A DNA stretch of 64,000 nucleotides from Fimenecus sp964557975. GTDB lineage: Bacteria; Bacillota; Clostridia; Oscillospirales; Acutalibacteraceae. Shown one piece after another: positions 1 through 8,271 of the stretch. Each line of letters starts with the position of its first letter. Position 1 is the stretch's first letter. The stretch is taken from positions 1-64,000 of the forward strand of contig CAZLCG010000006.1 in NCBI GenBank assembly GCA_964557975.1, in the 5' to 3' direction. Position numbers and translations under genes: made by a program. A model generated the notes under the pieces. That model did no database searches and was not told the origin of the DNA. It was given only the letters and a program-made list of their open reading frames with translations.

Positions 1-2318
1 TCCGTCCTCAAAAGCGTTTCAAGCCAATCATCCGAGTAAGTCAAATTAAAGATGTCCTCAACGGGGAGAAGATCTTTAAGAATCTTGCCGAGCTTGACCC
101 AAGGATCCTGAACCGTTGCAAGATCAACCGTAAGACCCGTCGTGTCAAGAAGCGTCTCGAAATTCCAAGAAAATTCCTGACTTGTGGTAAGCGCCCAGTC
201 GATGATATAGTCAACTCTCGCTTCCCAAAGCTTAACATCCGCAGTAGTTACAGAAGCAACATCAGAGGTGGTGTAGGTTCTTGAATCGCTCCACTCCATG
301 CCGCTCGACCAAGCAGAGGAATCCTCGCCCATATCGGAAAGAGCGGTAAGGTATTTAATACCTATATCCGTACCGATTGTAAGGCAGACGTCAAGCCAAT
401 AGCTGTTGTCTTTGCCCGAAAGAAGGGTCTTGGTGTTGTAATCGCTGTAAATAAGCGCGTCATAGTTGATGTTCGGAACAAGCTGAGTTGCAAGCTCGCT
501 TACAACCGCCGCGAGAACACCGCCTACCGACTGCCCATCAAGCGAAGCCGCAGACGGAAGAATCATCTGAGGCATTACAAGGCTTACGACCTTTGCGGCA
601 ATACCCGAGAGAACAGTTTGATTGTCACTGCTCATCATAAGGTCATAATAGCCGTCATCCGCGTAGTTACTGCCCAAAACCGTTTCGGGGCTGTAGGAAA
701 CTATAGCCTGCGCGAGAGCTTTTACGTTATCAACAAGGTATTCGTTGCCGCCCGTAGTGAGCGTTACTTTGTCAAGAATTGTCGACGAAAGAACCGTTTT
801 AGCGGCCTTTACAATGAAATTGTTGACCGATTTAAGTATAGGCTCGCTTGTTGAAGCGGGAAGGAACTCGTCAAGGAAATTATCCGCGATAGTATAACCC
901 CAGTTGATTATGTCAACATAAGGATTAGCGCCCGAAGTGTCCCCGACAAAGATTTTATCTTCATAGCGATAATAGTGCGTACCGTTGATAACAGCGTAAT
1001 CCGACCATTCCCAGAGATAATCGCCCTGAGACTGCGTGAAGAACTTGTTTGCAAGGTCTGCCGCGGGAATCGCGTCCTCACAGCCCGCCAACGCAACATA
1101 TGCGTTGTTAACGACGTCGCCGACATGAGTATAATCTATGCCGAACCAGCCGCCGAGGAGCTTCTTAACAGAGCCGTTAAGAACCACCGGAGCCATTTCT
1201 TCAAACACGTAGGGGATAAGTCTGTAAAGAATATCCACCGCGCTGTCGCTCAGAAGGTTGACGTTGCTAACGTTTCCTGCGGCGATATCCTCAGCATAAG
1301 AGGGAAGCCAATAGCTGCCGTCTTCATAATACTTCAGCGTTTCGCCCGACTTAGCCTTGACGAAGATGTACTCGCCCGAGCCTTCATATTCTTCCTGACG
1401 GACGAATACTTCGCTCTCGGGAAGGTACTGGCTGCTGGTGGAATCCCAAACATAGCAGGTGATGATTTTTTCGCCCGCATCGTTCGTGCCCTCTTCGTAC
1501 GCATAGCGCAAAGCGTCATCTTTAGACGGAAGCGTATGGTTGCTTATGCAGGCGCCCTGCGCGTCCTCTTTATAGGTCGTGGTACTCTGAGCCTTTGAGA
1601 AAAGACCCTGAACAAACGTATTGAGAACGCTCTCGATTCCGCCGTTGCCCGTCGTGCTTGCAAGCGTGGCTACCATGCTCTGAGTGTCGTCTTTTCTCTC
1701 AAACAACGGGAAAATCAAGCCCTTTATGAGGCCGGGAATATCCTTAACGATTTTGTTGATTGAGTCGAAATCAAGACTTGCAATACTCTCGACAAGACCG
1801 AGGTCAATACCGCTTGAGAATATGCTGCCGATCGCGCTTGAGTTATCTTTAAGGAACTCAAGAAGCTCGGAAACAATAGTGCCGTCGTCGGTAGCCGAAC
1901 GTGACATGCCCGACTGCCAGTTGTCAAACGAGAGGTCTTCAAGAAGACCCAAGTCAACAATAGCCGAGGCAATTTTCCAGGTAGTGGAAGACATAGTGGA
2001 CTTAAACGAGTCAAACGACGTGCAAAGCGCGGAAACGCTTCTGAGGTCGATAGTGACCGTAAGCCCCATCGTGTCAACAACAGTTCCCATGTTGATGTTA
2101 AGACCCGCAAGCGCTATGTCGACATAGTCAAGAAGTATGGAAAGACGCTCATCAGTGGTAAGCCTTGTTACCCTGCCGTAGCCGTCATATGCGTCAAGAG
2201 CCGTAAGATCGGACGACTGCTTGTATGAAAGCTCGGTTGCGGAAGCCATAACCGACATCGTTGAGAAAATCATAACAATTGCTAAGATAACACTTAACAA
2301 TTTAGTTGATTTTTTCAT
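1..2318 (-). CDS. Large secreted protein, N-terminal part (runs off the window)
   Basis: The reading frame stays open from ATG at 2318 to the left edge, giving at least 772 residues, so the C-terminus is missing. Residues 1-24 form a typical signal peptide (lysines, a hydrophobic stretch, then VMASA before a likely cleavage site). The rest is rich in Ser, Thr, Asp and aromatic residues with no membrane segment seen, so it is predicted to be exported. A motif near residues 75-125 (VVDTMGLTV, later LLEDLSFDNW) recurs in diverged form near residues 715-770 (LLDTTGLTV, later PVEDIFNLTY and DDWLETLL), pointing to a repeated extracellular domain. An AAGGAG ribosome site precedes the ATG with slightly long spacing. 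I do not recognise the family. A wall anchor or dockerin could lie in the missing C-terminus. Confidence 0.85.
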   Translation of the reverse strand, partial: MKKSTKLLSVILAIVMIFSTMSVMASATELSYKQSSDLTALDAYDGYGRVTRLTTDERLSILLDYVDIALAGLNINMGTVVDTMGLTVTIDLRSVSALCTSFDSFKSTMSSTTWKIASAIVDLGLLEDLSFDNWQSGMSRSATDDGTIVSELLEFLKDNSSAIGSIFSSGIDLGLVESIASLDFDSINKIVKDIPGLIKGLIFPLFERKDDTQSMVATLASTTGNGGIESVLNTFVQGLFSKAQSTTTYKEDAQGACISNHTLPSKDDALRYAYEEGTNDAGEKIITCYVWDSTSSQYLPESEVFVRQEEYEGSGEYIFVKAKSGETLKYYEDGSYWLPSYAEDIAAGNVSNVNLLSDSAVDILYRLIPYVFEEMAPVVLNGSVKKLLGGWFGIDYTHVGDVVNNAYVALAGCEDAIPAADLANKFFTQSQGDYLWEWSDYAVINGTHYYRYEDKIFVGDTSGANPYVDIINWGYTIADNFLDEFLPASTSEPILKSVNNFIVKAAKTVLSSTILDKVTLTTGGNEYLVDNVKALAQAIVSYSPETVLGSNYADDGYYDLMMSSDNQTVLSGIAAKVVSLVMPQMILPSAASLDGQSVGGVLAAVVSELATQLVPNINYDALIYSDYNTKTLLSGKDNSYWLDVCLTIGTDIGIKYLTALSDMGEDSSAWSSGMEWSDSRTYTTSDVASVTTADVKLWEARVDYIIDWALTTSQEFSWNFETLLDTTGLTVDLATVQDPWVKLGKILKDLLPVEDIFNLTYSDDWLETLLRT

Positions 2319-2704
2319 ATTGGTGAAATTCTCCTTTCTTAAATATTTTTTCTGTATTCCTTTTCACCATTTAGAAACCCACTGCGCCCTTTTTTTCAGT
2401 AAAACCGAAATATAAAGAACGTAGGGTGTGAACTGCGTATGCCGAGCGGCTGACCCTTCCTTATAAAATAAGAAACCGCCCCGTGCAAACGCCGTTGAAG
2501 TAAACTCGGTTGAACCCGTCGCACCTACGCCAAAAAATGACAGGATGCGGATGATACACACCCGAGCATATTACCAAAGGATGTGTATCAAGAACGGGTT
2601 GAGACACCGCCCCGTGCCGATTTACGGGCATTGCCCGAACACGCCAGAGGCGATTGACGCCCGTTTTTGCGGACACCACGCCCCATAACACCATTCCTAT
2701 GGTT
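2319..2704 (-). ncRNA. Long structured leader or candidate small RNA upstream of the secreted protein
   Basis: About 386 nt separate the predicted transcription start (near 2704) from the ATG at 2318, with no credible coding frame. An 11-bp stem (2553-2563 with 2579-2589, one G-T wobble, 15-nt loop) dominates the middle. The 12-bp sequence ACCGCCCCGTGC occurs twice (2475-2486 and 2606-2617), and complementary AACCCG/CGGGTT blocks flank the stem. I could not match it to a riboswitch, 6S RNA, tmRNA, RNase P or SRP RNA by eye. It may be a cis-acting leader, an independent RNA, or an interspersed repeat inserted between promoter and gene. No clear terminator separates it from the gene, which favours a leader. 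Confidence 0.45.
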
Positions 2705-2710
2705 AATCAA

Positions 2711-2739
2711 ATTATATGATTTTGATTTTAAAAAGTCAA
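2711..2739 (-). promoter_or_regulatory. Sigma-A type promoter for the leader and secreted protein
   Basis: On the minus strand TTGACT (2739-2734) and TATAAT (2716-2711) are separated by exactly 17 bp in very AT-rich DNA. Transcription would start near 2704. Confidence 0.75.
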
Positions 2740-2978
2740 TAGATTATTTGCAATTTGTTCGCACTTTTTATGAGTTGAACAAATAAAATCCCCGTTTTTG
2801 GGCAATTTATCAATAAAAATTATGAATAAATTGTTAATTTTTTTCTTTGTCTGATTTTTAAACAGAGTTTTGAACATTTTCGGCAAAAAATTGAACATAT
2901 TCATAAAAATATGTCGATTATTTTCGCTCACCCACAAAATGTTGCTGTGTATATTTTTCAGTTCCCCAATTTATTGTG
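2740..2978. other. AT-rich intergenic stretch
   Basis: No gene is seen between the leftward promoter and the terminator of the lipoprotein gene. It contains one copy of an exact 21-bp sequence (2818-2838) that occurs again at 39798-39818. Confidence 0.5.
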
Positions 2979-3025
2979 TTCCGCCCGACGGAACGAAAAA
3001 GACGGCGAAAAAATCCCGCCGTCAT
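2979..3025 (-). terminator. Intrinsic terminator after the lipoprotein gene
   Basis: A GACGGCG/CGCCGTC stem (3001-3007 with 3017-3023) is followed on the minus strand by a run of five T. A second short stem, GTTCCG/CGGAAC (2979-2995), lies just beyond. It sits about 25 bp past the stop at 3050. Confidence 0.75.
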
Positions 3026-3049
3026 CGCTCAAAGCATAAAATCATTTAA

Positions 3050-3763
3050 TCATTTAATTACTATGTCGTTTTCAACCACCGTTCTGAAATCAAACGATTC
3101 GTCATAGCCTATGCCGTTTATGCAGACGTAATTCGCAAGGTAAACGCTGTCGCCGACGCCGAAATACGCCGAATACGCATAATGAATCACCGCGCCGGTT
3201 TCATCTTTTATAATGTATTCCGCTGCGTAATACTGCGTGCCGTCGGCAAGCGCGCCCTGCTCGACGTTCATTACCGCGTCGGGATAGGTCGCCTTTACCT
3301 GTTCAATATACTCCTCATTGAGCGCGGCATTCTCATTAAAAACCGTTTCAGCCGTTTCGCCCGAATCGGCGTCCGCAGTCTGCACGAAAACCACTTTGGC
3401 GGAGCAGTTGCTGTCAGTCCCCTTTTTATAGAAAACGCCCATATCGTTCGGTTCAAAATCGGACGGCATCGTGAATTTATAATCCAAGGTTTCAACCGAA
3501 TTGCCGTCAACTATAACGTCCGGAAAATCGACGTAGTTCTTCTGCACGCTTCCGTCCGAATTGGTGACGACGTCGCCGCTCGAATCGGTAACGTAGACGG
3601 CAATCTGCCCGTCCTCGTTGACCTCGGTGTTGCCCTCGGCGTCGGTAACCACAGGGTGCAAAACGCCGTTTGTTTCTATCATTTGATACTTATTCCCGCA
3701 CGCCGTGAAAATAAGCGTCACCGCAACCGTTAAACAGCAGGCTGCAATTATTTTTTTCTGCAT
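3050..3763 (-). CDS. Lipoprotein of unknown function
   Basis: A 237-residue product with a lipoprotein signal: a hydrophobic N-terminus ends in FTAC with Cys22 as the predicted lipidated residue. The mature part starts with acidic, Asn/Gly-rich sequence (residues 35-75) and continues as a folded domain containing the pattern FTMPSDFEPND. It is therefore probably held on the outer face of the membrane. It is a single-gene unit with its own promoter (3799-3827), a GGAGG ribosome site, and a terminator. No catalytic motif was recognised. A solute-binding or stress-adhesion role is possible but cannot be argued from the sequence. Confidence 0.85.
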   Translation of the reverse strand: MQKKIIAACCLTVAVTLIFTACGNKYQMIETNGVLHPVVTDAEGNTEVNEDGQIAVYVTDSSGDVVTNSDGSVQKNYVDFPDVIVDGNSVETLDYKFTMPSDFEPNDMGVFYKKGTDSNCSAKVVFVQTADADSGETAETVFNENAALNEEYIEQVKATYPDAVMNVEQGALADGTQYYAAEYIIKDETGAVIHYAYSAYFGVGDSVYLANYVCINGIGYDESFDFRTVVENDIVIK

Positions 3764-3798
3764 TTTATCGTCCTCCGTTATGGATAATGCTTTAGTCG

Positions 3799-3827
3799 AT
3801 TATAGAATTTCGGCGGCGGCTTGTCAA
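3799..3827 (-). promoter_or_regulatory. Promoter of the lipoprotein gene
   Basis: Minus-strand TTGACA (3827-3822) and TATAAT (3804-3799) are separated by 17 bp, a full consensus sigma-A promoter about 35 bp upstream of the start codon. Confidence 0.85.
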
Positions 3828-3870
3828 TAAACCGTTTGTTAACAAATTGCCGAAAATCCGTATACCGCCG

Positions 3871-6800
3871 TCACTTCTGTGAAAAATCTTCTCTGTCGAG
3901 CGTCAGGTTGGGATTATAATACGGGTCGCCCGCGTCAAGCTCAGGCTGCCATTTGTCGTAAAATCTTTGAATCTCGCCTTGGAATCTCTTAACCTTTTCG
4001 GGGGTATCCTCAATTCCGCGCGATTTTGATTCGTAATGGTACAGCTCCGCAAAGGGGGTAAATACAATATTATAGCCTTTACTGCGTATTTTCATGCAAA
4101 GATCAATATCGTTAAAGGCTACGGCGAATTTTTCGTCAAAACCGCCGACCTCGTCGAAAACGCGCTTGGGAAGCATAAGGCAAGCGGCTGTGCAGGCGGT
4201 CAGGTCCTGCTGGAAGCTTGCCCTGCCGAAATATCCGGCATATTCCCGAGGCATTCCCCTGAAAGCGTGTCCCGCTAATTTAAGAAGCCCCAAAATAACG
4301 CCCGCATGCTGAATTGTGTCATCGGGATAGTAAAGCTTAGCGCCGACCGCGCCGACGTCGCTTCTCTGCGAGAACATAAGCATCTCTTCTATCCACTCGG
4401 GGGCAATAACCTCCACATCGTTGTTTAAAAGCAATATATGCTCGCCCGTCGCAAACTCAGCGCCGTAATTGTTTATGGCGGAGTAATTAAATCCGCCCTC
4501 CGCGTTGTAAACGACAACCTTGATTTTGGGATTGTCTTTCAGGGTATTGTAATAGTCGAAGGTTTCGCTGTCGCTGTTATTTTCAATTATTATAATCTCA
4601 TAATTATCATAGGTCGATTTTTCAAGAATAGAGTTGATGCAGGTCGATAATTCCGCCACATGGTTGTAGTTGGGAATGAGGACGGAAACCTTCGGATTAT
4701 CAATTATATCATATTTAATGCGGTAAATATTGGGATGCACCTTTGTGCTTTCAACCGTACCGGAAAGACCTACGCGCTGTAGATGCTCCGATACCGCGTT
4801 TATGCCGGCGGTTATTGTGTACGGCTTCGCGTACGGGTCGGACGCAACGGAAACGTCGCTTATCCGCCAATGGTAAAGCACCTTGGGAACATGGACTATT
4901 GACTTAGCCTGCTCGGTTAAGCGGAGTATCATATCGTGATCCTGCGAGCCGTCAAATTCCTTTCTGAAACCGCCCACAATGTCAAGAAGCTTTCTGTCAA
5001 AGACGGTAAAGTGGCAGATGTAGTTGTTTGCGCGCAGATTGTCGATTGCAAAATCAGGCTTGTAATGAGCGTCGTAAAAGCCCTTGCCCAGCTTCTCAAA
5101 CTTATCCTCATCGCAATAAATAAAGTCTGCGTCGCGCTCGGTAATTACCTTCATGTACTCATACAGGGCGCAGGGGTGCAGCAGATCGTCATGGTCAAAC
5201 AGCGCGATATAATCACCCGTCGCCATCCCGATGCAGGCGTTGGTGTTCTCGGAAATACCGAGGTTTTCTGAAAGACGCTTGTAAATAATTCTGCCGTCCT
5301 TATCGGCGTATTTCTTAACGGTTGCCTCAACGTCGCCGTGACTGCCGTCGCTTCCGTCCGCAAGGCACAGCTCCCAGTTTTTATAAGTCTGCGCTTCAAC
5401 CGATTCTATCATCTCGCGAAGCAGTATTTGAGGCGTGTTGTAGAGTGGAACAATAACGCTGAATTTAATATTCTTTTTAAAGACCCGCTTTTCCTGCTTT
5501 TCCCGTAAGGAATCGGGGATTTTGTTATAGACGTCCAAGCCGTCGGAGCTTTCCCTAACGGGCTCGGCGCCGCCCATGAGCCTTCTGAGGGTGGCCTTAA
5601 CGCCGTTTCGCCTGAGATAATAAAAGCCCTTAATGCATTTGAGCCTGAAATCGGAAACCGCCCTTATCGGCGCGGTAATTCTCCAGCAGAAGGAGGTTCT
5701 GAGCTCCTGTATATCGCTGTGAAGCTCGTCGATTTTTTGGCTTTTTTCGGCTACTGCTCCGCTGAGCTTTTTATTCTCATTTTCAAGCTTGCGTATTTCG
5801 CTGTGAAGCTCGTCGATCTTTTGGTTTTTTTCGGCGACTGCTCCGCTGAGCTCTTTATTCTCATTTTCAAGCTTGCGTATTTTTTCCTCATGGCGCGTAT
5901 GCGCGTCAAAATCGCTCTGACGGGCTTCAAGCTCCTTACTCATTGAGGAAAAAGCGCTTATGTATTCACTGCTGACAACGGGTATATACTCGAAGGCGAT
6001 TTTTAATCTGCCTTTCGCGCCTATCTCGGAAAAGAACTGCGGATCGGTCGTATTAAAGAAATACATATCCTTGCAGTCAATTCCGTTGATACACTGCAAT
6101 TCCGTAACTGCACAGTCCGTCTCAATATACGGATGTCTTACAATGCACGGGTATCCCTCGTCGGGGTCAAACCGAAGCGAGTCGGCGTCTTCGGGCACGT
6201 CAAACTCTATCTCGAATTTTCTTCCGCTTATTTTATTCGCGGCAAGCGTGACTTTGTTAAATTCGCTGAAAGCGCCACCTCGTCCGAAGTAAACGGTACA
6301 GCTCGGGGTATGCAGGTTGAGAGCGTTAACGGCAAGCAGCTTGTAATAATCGGTAATAATACTGCCAAGCAGAGTTGCGGGCTTTGTTTCGCCGCTTTCA
6401 ATGCACGAGGCTATTTTGTCAAAGTGCGCGCCCACCGATTTAATAAGCCCGCCGAGCTCCTCATCCGAGAGGGCTCGCGAATCAAAGAAGACGTCGGCAA
6501 TATCCTCCGCGCGAACGGCGACGTTTTTTGAAAGACCGAAATCCTGATAAATGCCCGTCAGCTTTGAAAGACCGAACAGATTCAGCGCCGTTGCGCTTCT
6601 TTTGTACGCAAGACTTACTATGCCCCCGTGAAGGCTCGAGCCGATATATCCCTTACTTCTTGAAAGCAGGGCGCACATCTCAAAAGGAGAAAGATGCTCG
6701 TTAACAAATTTCTTGGCCGGGGATTTCATTTTGCCGAATATGCTTTCCATAACTTCACCGTCGTTATGCACATAGGTAATGGGCATAAAAACGACGTCGC

Positions 6801-7521
6801 AGCCCGACTTTTCGGCGATTGCGTCAAGCTGACCCGCTATAACGTCCTCATTTTCCTTAAAGACTGCGGAAACGCATTGAAATACAATGTATTTATCCTC
6901 TTTAAGGGAGTAGTCGGCCGCAAATCCGTTAAATCTCGGTTTCAGCTCGTCAAACGAATAGAGCGAGGCAATGCTTATAACGCTGTCGGGCGCTACGGTT
7001 ATGTCAAGCGTGCCGTCGCAGCTTTTGAAAAACCGTTCGGAGCGTGAGTCGCGCACCGAAAAGTACGAAACGGTATCGGCTATTCCTCCGGCAAGCGTTT
7101 TTTGCGCGTCATTAAATTCAAAGGGTGCGCCGGGCGCGTTGTATATTAAGGGAATATTATATTTTTGCGCGTAAACGGACGGCATTACGAAAAAGTCAAG
7201 CGCGGGATTGTCAGCTCTGTAGCTGTCATTATAAACGACCGTGCCGTCGAGCCGAAGCAAATCCCCGCCGCCGACTATAACGGCGTCAAAGCGATACTTC
7301 TCATTTAACCTGTCAAAATCCGAAACAGCGTAAACATCCCTGTCCTCCTCGAAAGGCTTTTTCCCTCCCATCGGGGAGAAAAGAACAAGGTTGTCGATTT
7401 TGAGGCGGTCGCCGATATTTTTCTCAAAAACGTTCGGGAACAGTATGTCGCCGAAGTTTTCCAAATCAAACGTGCCGAATAAAGCGAGATTGTATTTTTT
7501 TGTTGTTGAAGCCTTCATCAT
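3871..7521 (-). CDS. Polysaccharide pyruvyltransferase-like / double GT2 glycosyltransferase fusion
   Basis: A 1216-residue multidomain enzyme, last gene of an export operon. Residues about 10-390 resemble the polysaccharide pyruvyl transferase family (N-terminal NLALFGTFDLENFGD, then GSSLHGGIV). Residues about 545-605 form a coiled coil made of two 28-residue repeats. It is followed by the FCWRITAPIR segment common in large surface-glycan glycosyltransferases. A first GT2 domain begins near 685 (FSVIVPLYN) with a DHDD metal-binding motif near 775. A second begins near 943 (VSVLIPNYN) with NNDVEV near 1035. No membrane segment is seen, so it probably acts at the cytoplasmic face. Its ATG overlaps the ATPase stop by 4 nt, coupling it to the ABC exporter and suggesting synthesis or modification of the exported cell-wall glycan. 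The sugar specificity cannot be told. Confidence 0.88.
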   Translation of the reverse strand: MMKASTTKKYNLALFGTFDLENFGDILFPNVFEKNIGDRLKIDNLVLFSPMGGKKPFEEDRDVYAVSDFDRLNEKYRFDAVIVGGGDLLRLDGTVVYNDSYRADNPALDFFVMPSVYAQKYNIPLIYNAPGAPFEFNDAQKTLAGGIADTVSYFSVRDSRSERFFKSCDGTLDITVAPDSVISIASLYSFDELKPRFNGFAADYSLKEDKYIVFQCVSAVFKENEDVIAGQLDAIAEKSGCDVVFMPITYVHNDGEVMESIFGKMKSPAKKFVNEHLSPFEMCALLSRSKGYIGSSLHGGIVSLAYKRSATALNLFGLSKLTGIYQDFGLSKNVAVRAEDIADVFFDSRALSDEELGGLIKSVGAHFDKIASCIESGETKPATLLGSIITDYYKLLAVNALNLHTPSCTVYFGRGGAFSEFNKVTLAANKISGRKFEIEFDVPEDADSLRFDPDEGYPCIVRHPYIETDCAVTELQCINGIDCKDMYFFNTTDPQFFSEIGAKGRLKIAFEYIPVVSSEYISAFSSMSKELEARQSDFDAHTRHEEKIRKLENENKELSGAVAEKNQKIDELHSEIRKLENENKKLSGAVAEKSQKIDELHSDIQELRTSFCWRITAPIRAVSDFRLKCIKGFYYLRRNGVKATLRRLMGGAEPVRESSDGLDVYNKIPDSLREKQEKRVFKKNIKFSVIVPLYNTPQILLREMIESVEAQTYKNWELCLADGSDGSHGDVEATVKKYADKDGRIIYKRLSENLGISENTNACIGMATGDYIALFDHDDLLHPCALYEYMKVITERDADFIYCDEDKFEKLGKGFYDAHYKPDFAIDNLRANNYICHFTVFDRKLLDIVGGFRKEFDGSQDHDMILRLTEQAKSIVHVPKVLYHWRISDVSVASDPYAKPYTITAGINAVSEHLQRVGLSGTVESTKVHPNIYRIKYDIIDNPKVSVLIPNYNHVAELSTCINSILEKSTYDNYEIIIIENNSDSETFDYYNTLKDNPKIKVVVYNAEGGFNYSAINNYGAEFATGEHILLLNNDVEVIAPEWIEEMLMFSQRSDVGAVGAKLYYPDDTIQHAGVILGLLKLAGHAFRGMPREYAGYFGRASFQQDLTACTAACLMLPKRVFDEVGGFDEKFAVAFNDIDLCMKIRSKGYNIVFTPFAELYHYESKSRGIEDTPEKVKRFQGEIQRFYDKWQPELDAGDPYYNPNLTLDREDFSQK
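5715..5882 (-). repeat. Two 84-bp tandem repeats encoding the coiled coil
   Basis: Nearly identical 84-bp units begin at 5715 and 5799 on the plus strand. Each encodes 28 residues (four heptads) with the core KLENENK.LSGAVAEK.QKIDELHS. Near-identity at DNA level indicates a recent in-frame duplication that lengthens the spacer between the N-terminal and GT2 domains. Confidence 0.8.
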
Positions 7522-8261
7522 CCGTCACCCCGCGCCGTTGTTTTATATATTTCGCATACTTCCTTGGTGGGACCGTCCATTTTAATCCTGCCTTTTTCCA
7601 GCCATATGACGCGGTTGCAAAGCCGCTCGATCTGCTCGATGGTGTGCGACACTATAAGGACGGTCGTGCCGCCGCTCATCATTTCGGCAATACGCCGTTC
7701 GCACTTTTGCTGAAAGAGAAAATCCCCGACCGCGAGAATTTCGTCGACAATAAGTATGTCGGGACGGGTGATAGTCGCTATGGAGAAGCCGAGCCGCGCA
7801 ACCATACCGGAGCTGAAATTTTTGATCGCGACGTCCATAAACTCACGAAGCTCCGCAAAGTCGATGATCTCGTCCATTTTCTCAGCCATTGTCTGCTTTG
7901 AGAACCCGAGGACCGAGCCGTTCAAAAAAACATTCTCCCTTGCGGTAAGGTCAAAGTCAAAGCCAGCGCCAAGCTCAATAAGCGGCGAGATTGTGCCTTG
8001 CACGGCGGCAGAGCCGCTTGACGGGCGCAGAATACCGGAAATGACCTTTAACAGCGTGCTTTTGCCCGAGCCGTTAAGCCCTACAATACCGACCACGTCG
8101 CCCTTTTCAATGCTCAGGCTGATGTGGTCAAGCGCGATAAACTCCTCAAATTTCAGTTGATGCTTGGAAAGCTTTATAAAGTATTCTTTAATGCTGTCAA
8201 CGCGTTCCTTTGACATATTGAAGCGCATGGTCACGTCGTTGACATTGATAACGCTCGGCAT
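7518..8261 (-). CDS. ABC transporter ATPase, TagH/Wzt-type polysaccharide exporter
   Basis: A 247-residue nucleotide-binding subunit. Walker A is GLNGSGKST near residues 64-72, the signature is NFSSGM, and Walker B is ILIVDEILAVGD, the variant typical of teichoic-acid and O-antigen exporters of the ABC-2 group. It lacks the C-terminal carbohydrate-binding domain that many Wzt proteins carry. It lies 10 bp after the permease and overlaps the glycosyltransferase by 4 nt. The three genes therefore form one operon for moving a surface polymer across the membrane. The exported polymer (teichoic acid, rhamnan-like glycan or other) is not identifiable. Confidence 0.93.
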   Translation of the reverse strand: MPSVINVNDVTMRFNMSKERVDSIKEYFIKLSKHQLKFEEFIALDHISLSIEKGDVVGIVGLNGSGKSTLLKVISGILRPSSGSAAVQGTISPLIELGAGFDFDLTARENVFLNGSVLGFSKQTMAEKMDEIIDFAELREFMDVAIKNFSSGMVARLGFSIATITRPDILIVDEILAVGDFLFQQKCERRIAEMMSGGTTVLIVSHTIEQIERLCNRVIWLEKGRIKMDGPTKEVCEIYKTTARGDG

Positions 8262-8271
8262 AGCTTCCTCC

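Noticed and set aside
975..1598. A 207-codon plus-strand frame inside the secreted protein gene
   Set aside because: It is antisense to a continuous frame with signal peptide and ribosome site; its composition is typical of a shadow frame.
2319..2704. tmRNA, RNase P RNA, SRP RNA or 6S RNA
   Set aside because: None of the hallmark conserved blocks of these RNAs could be found on either strand.
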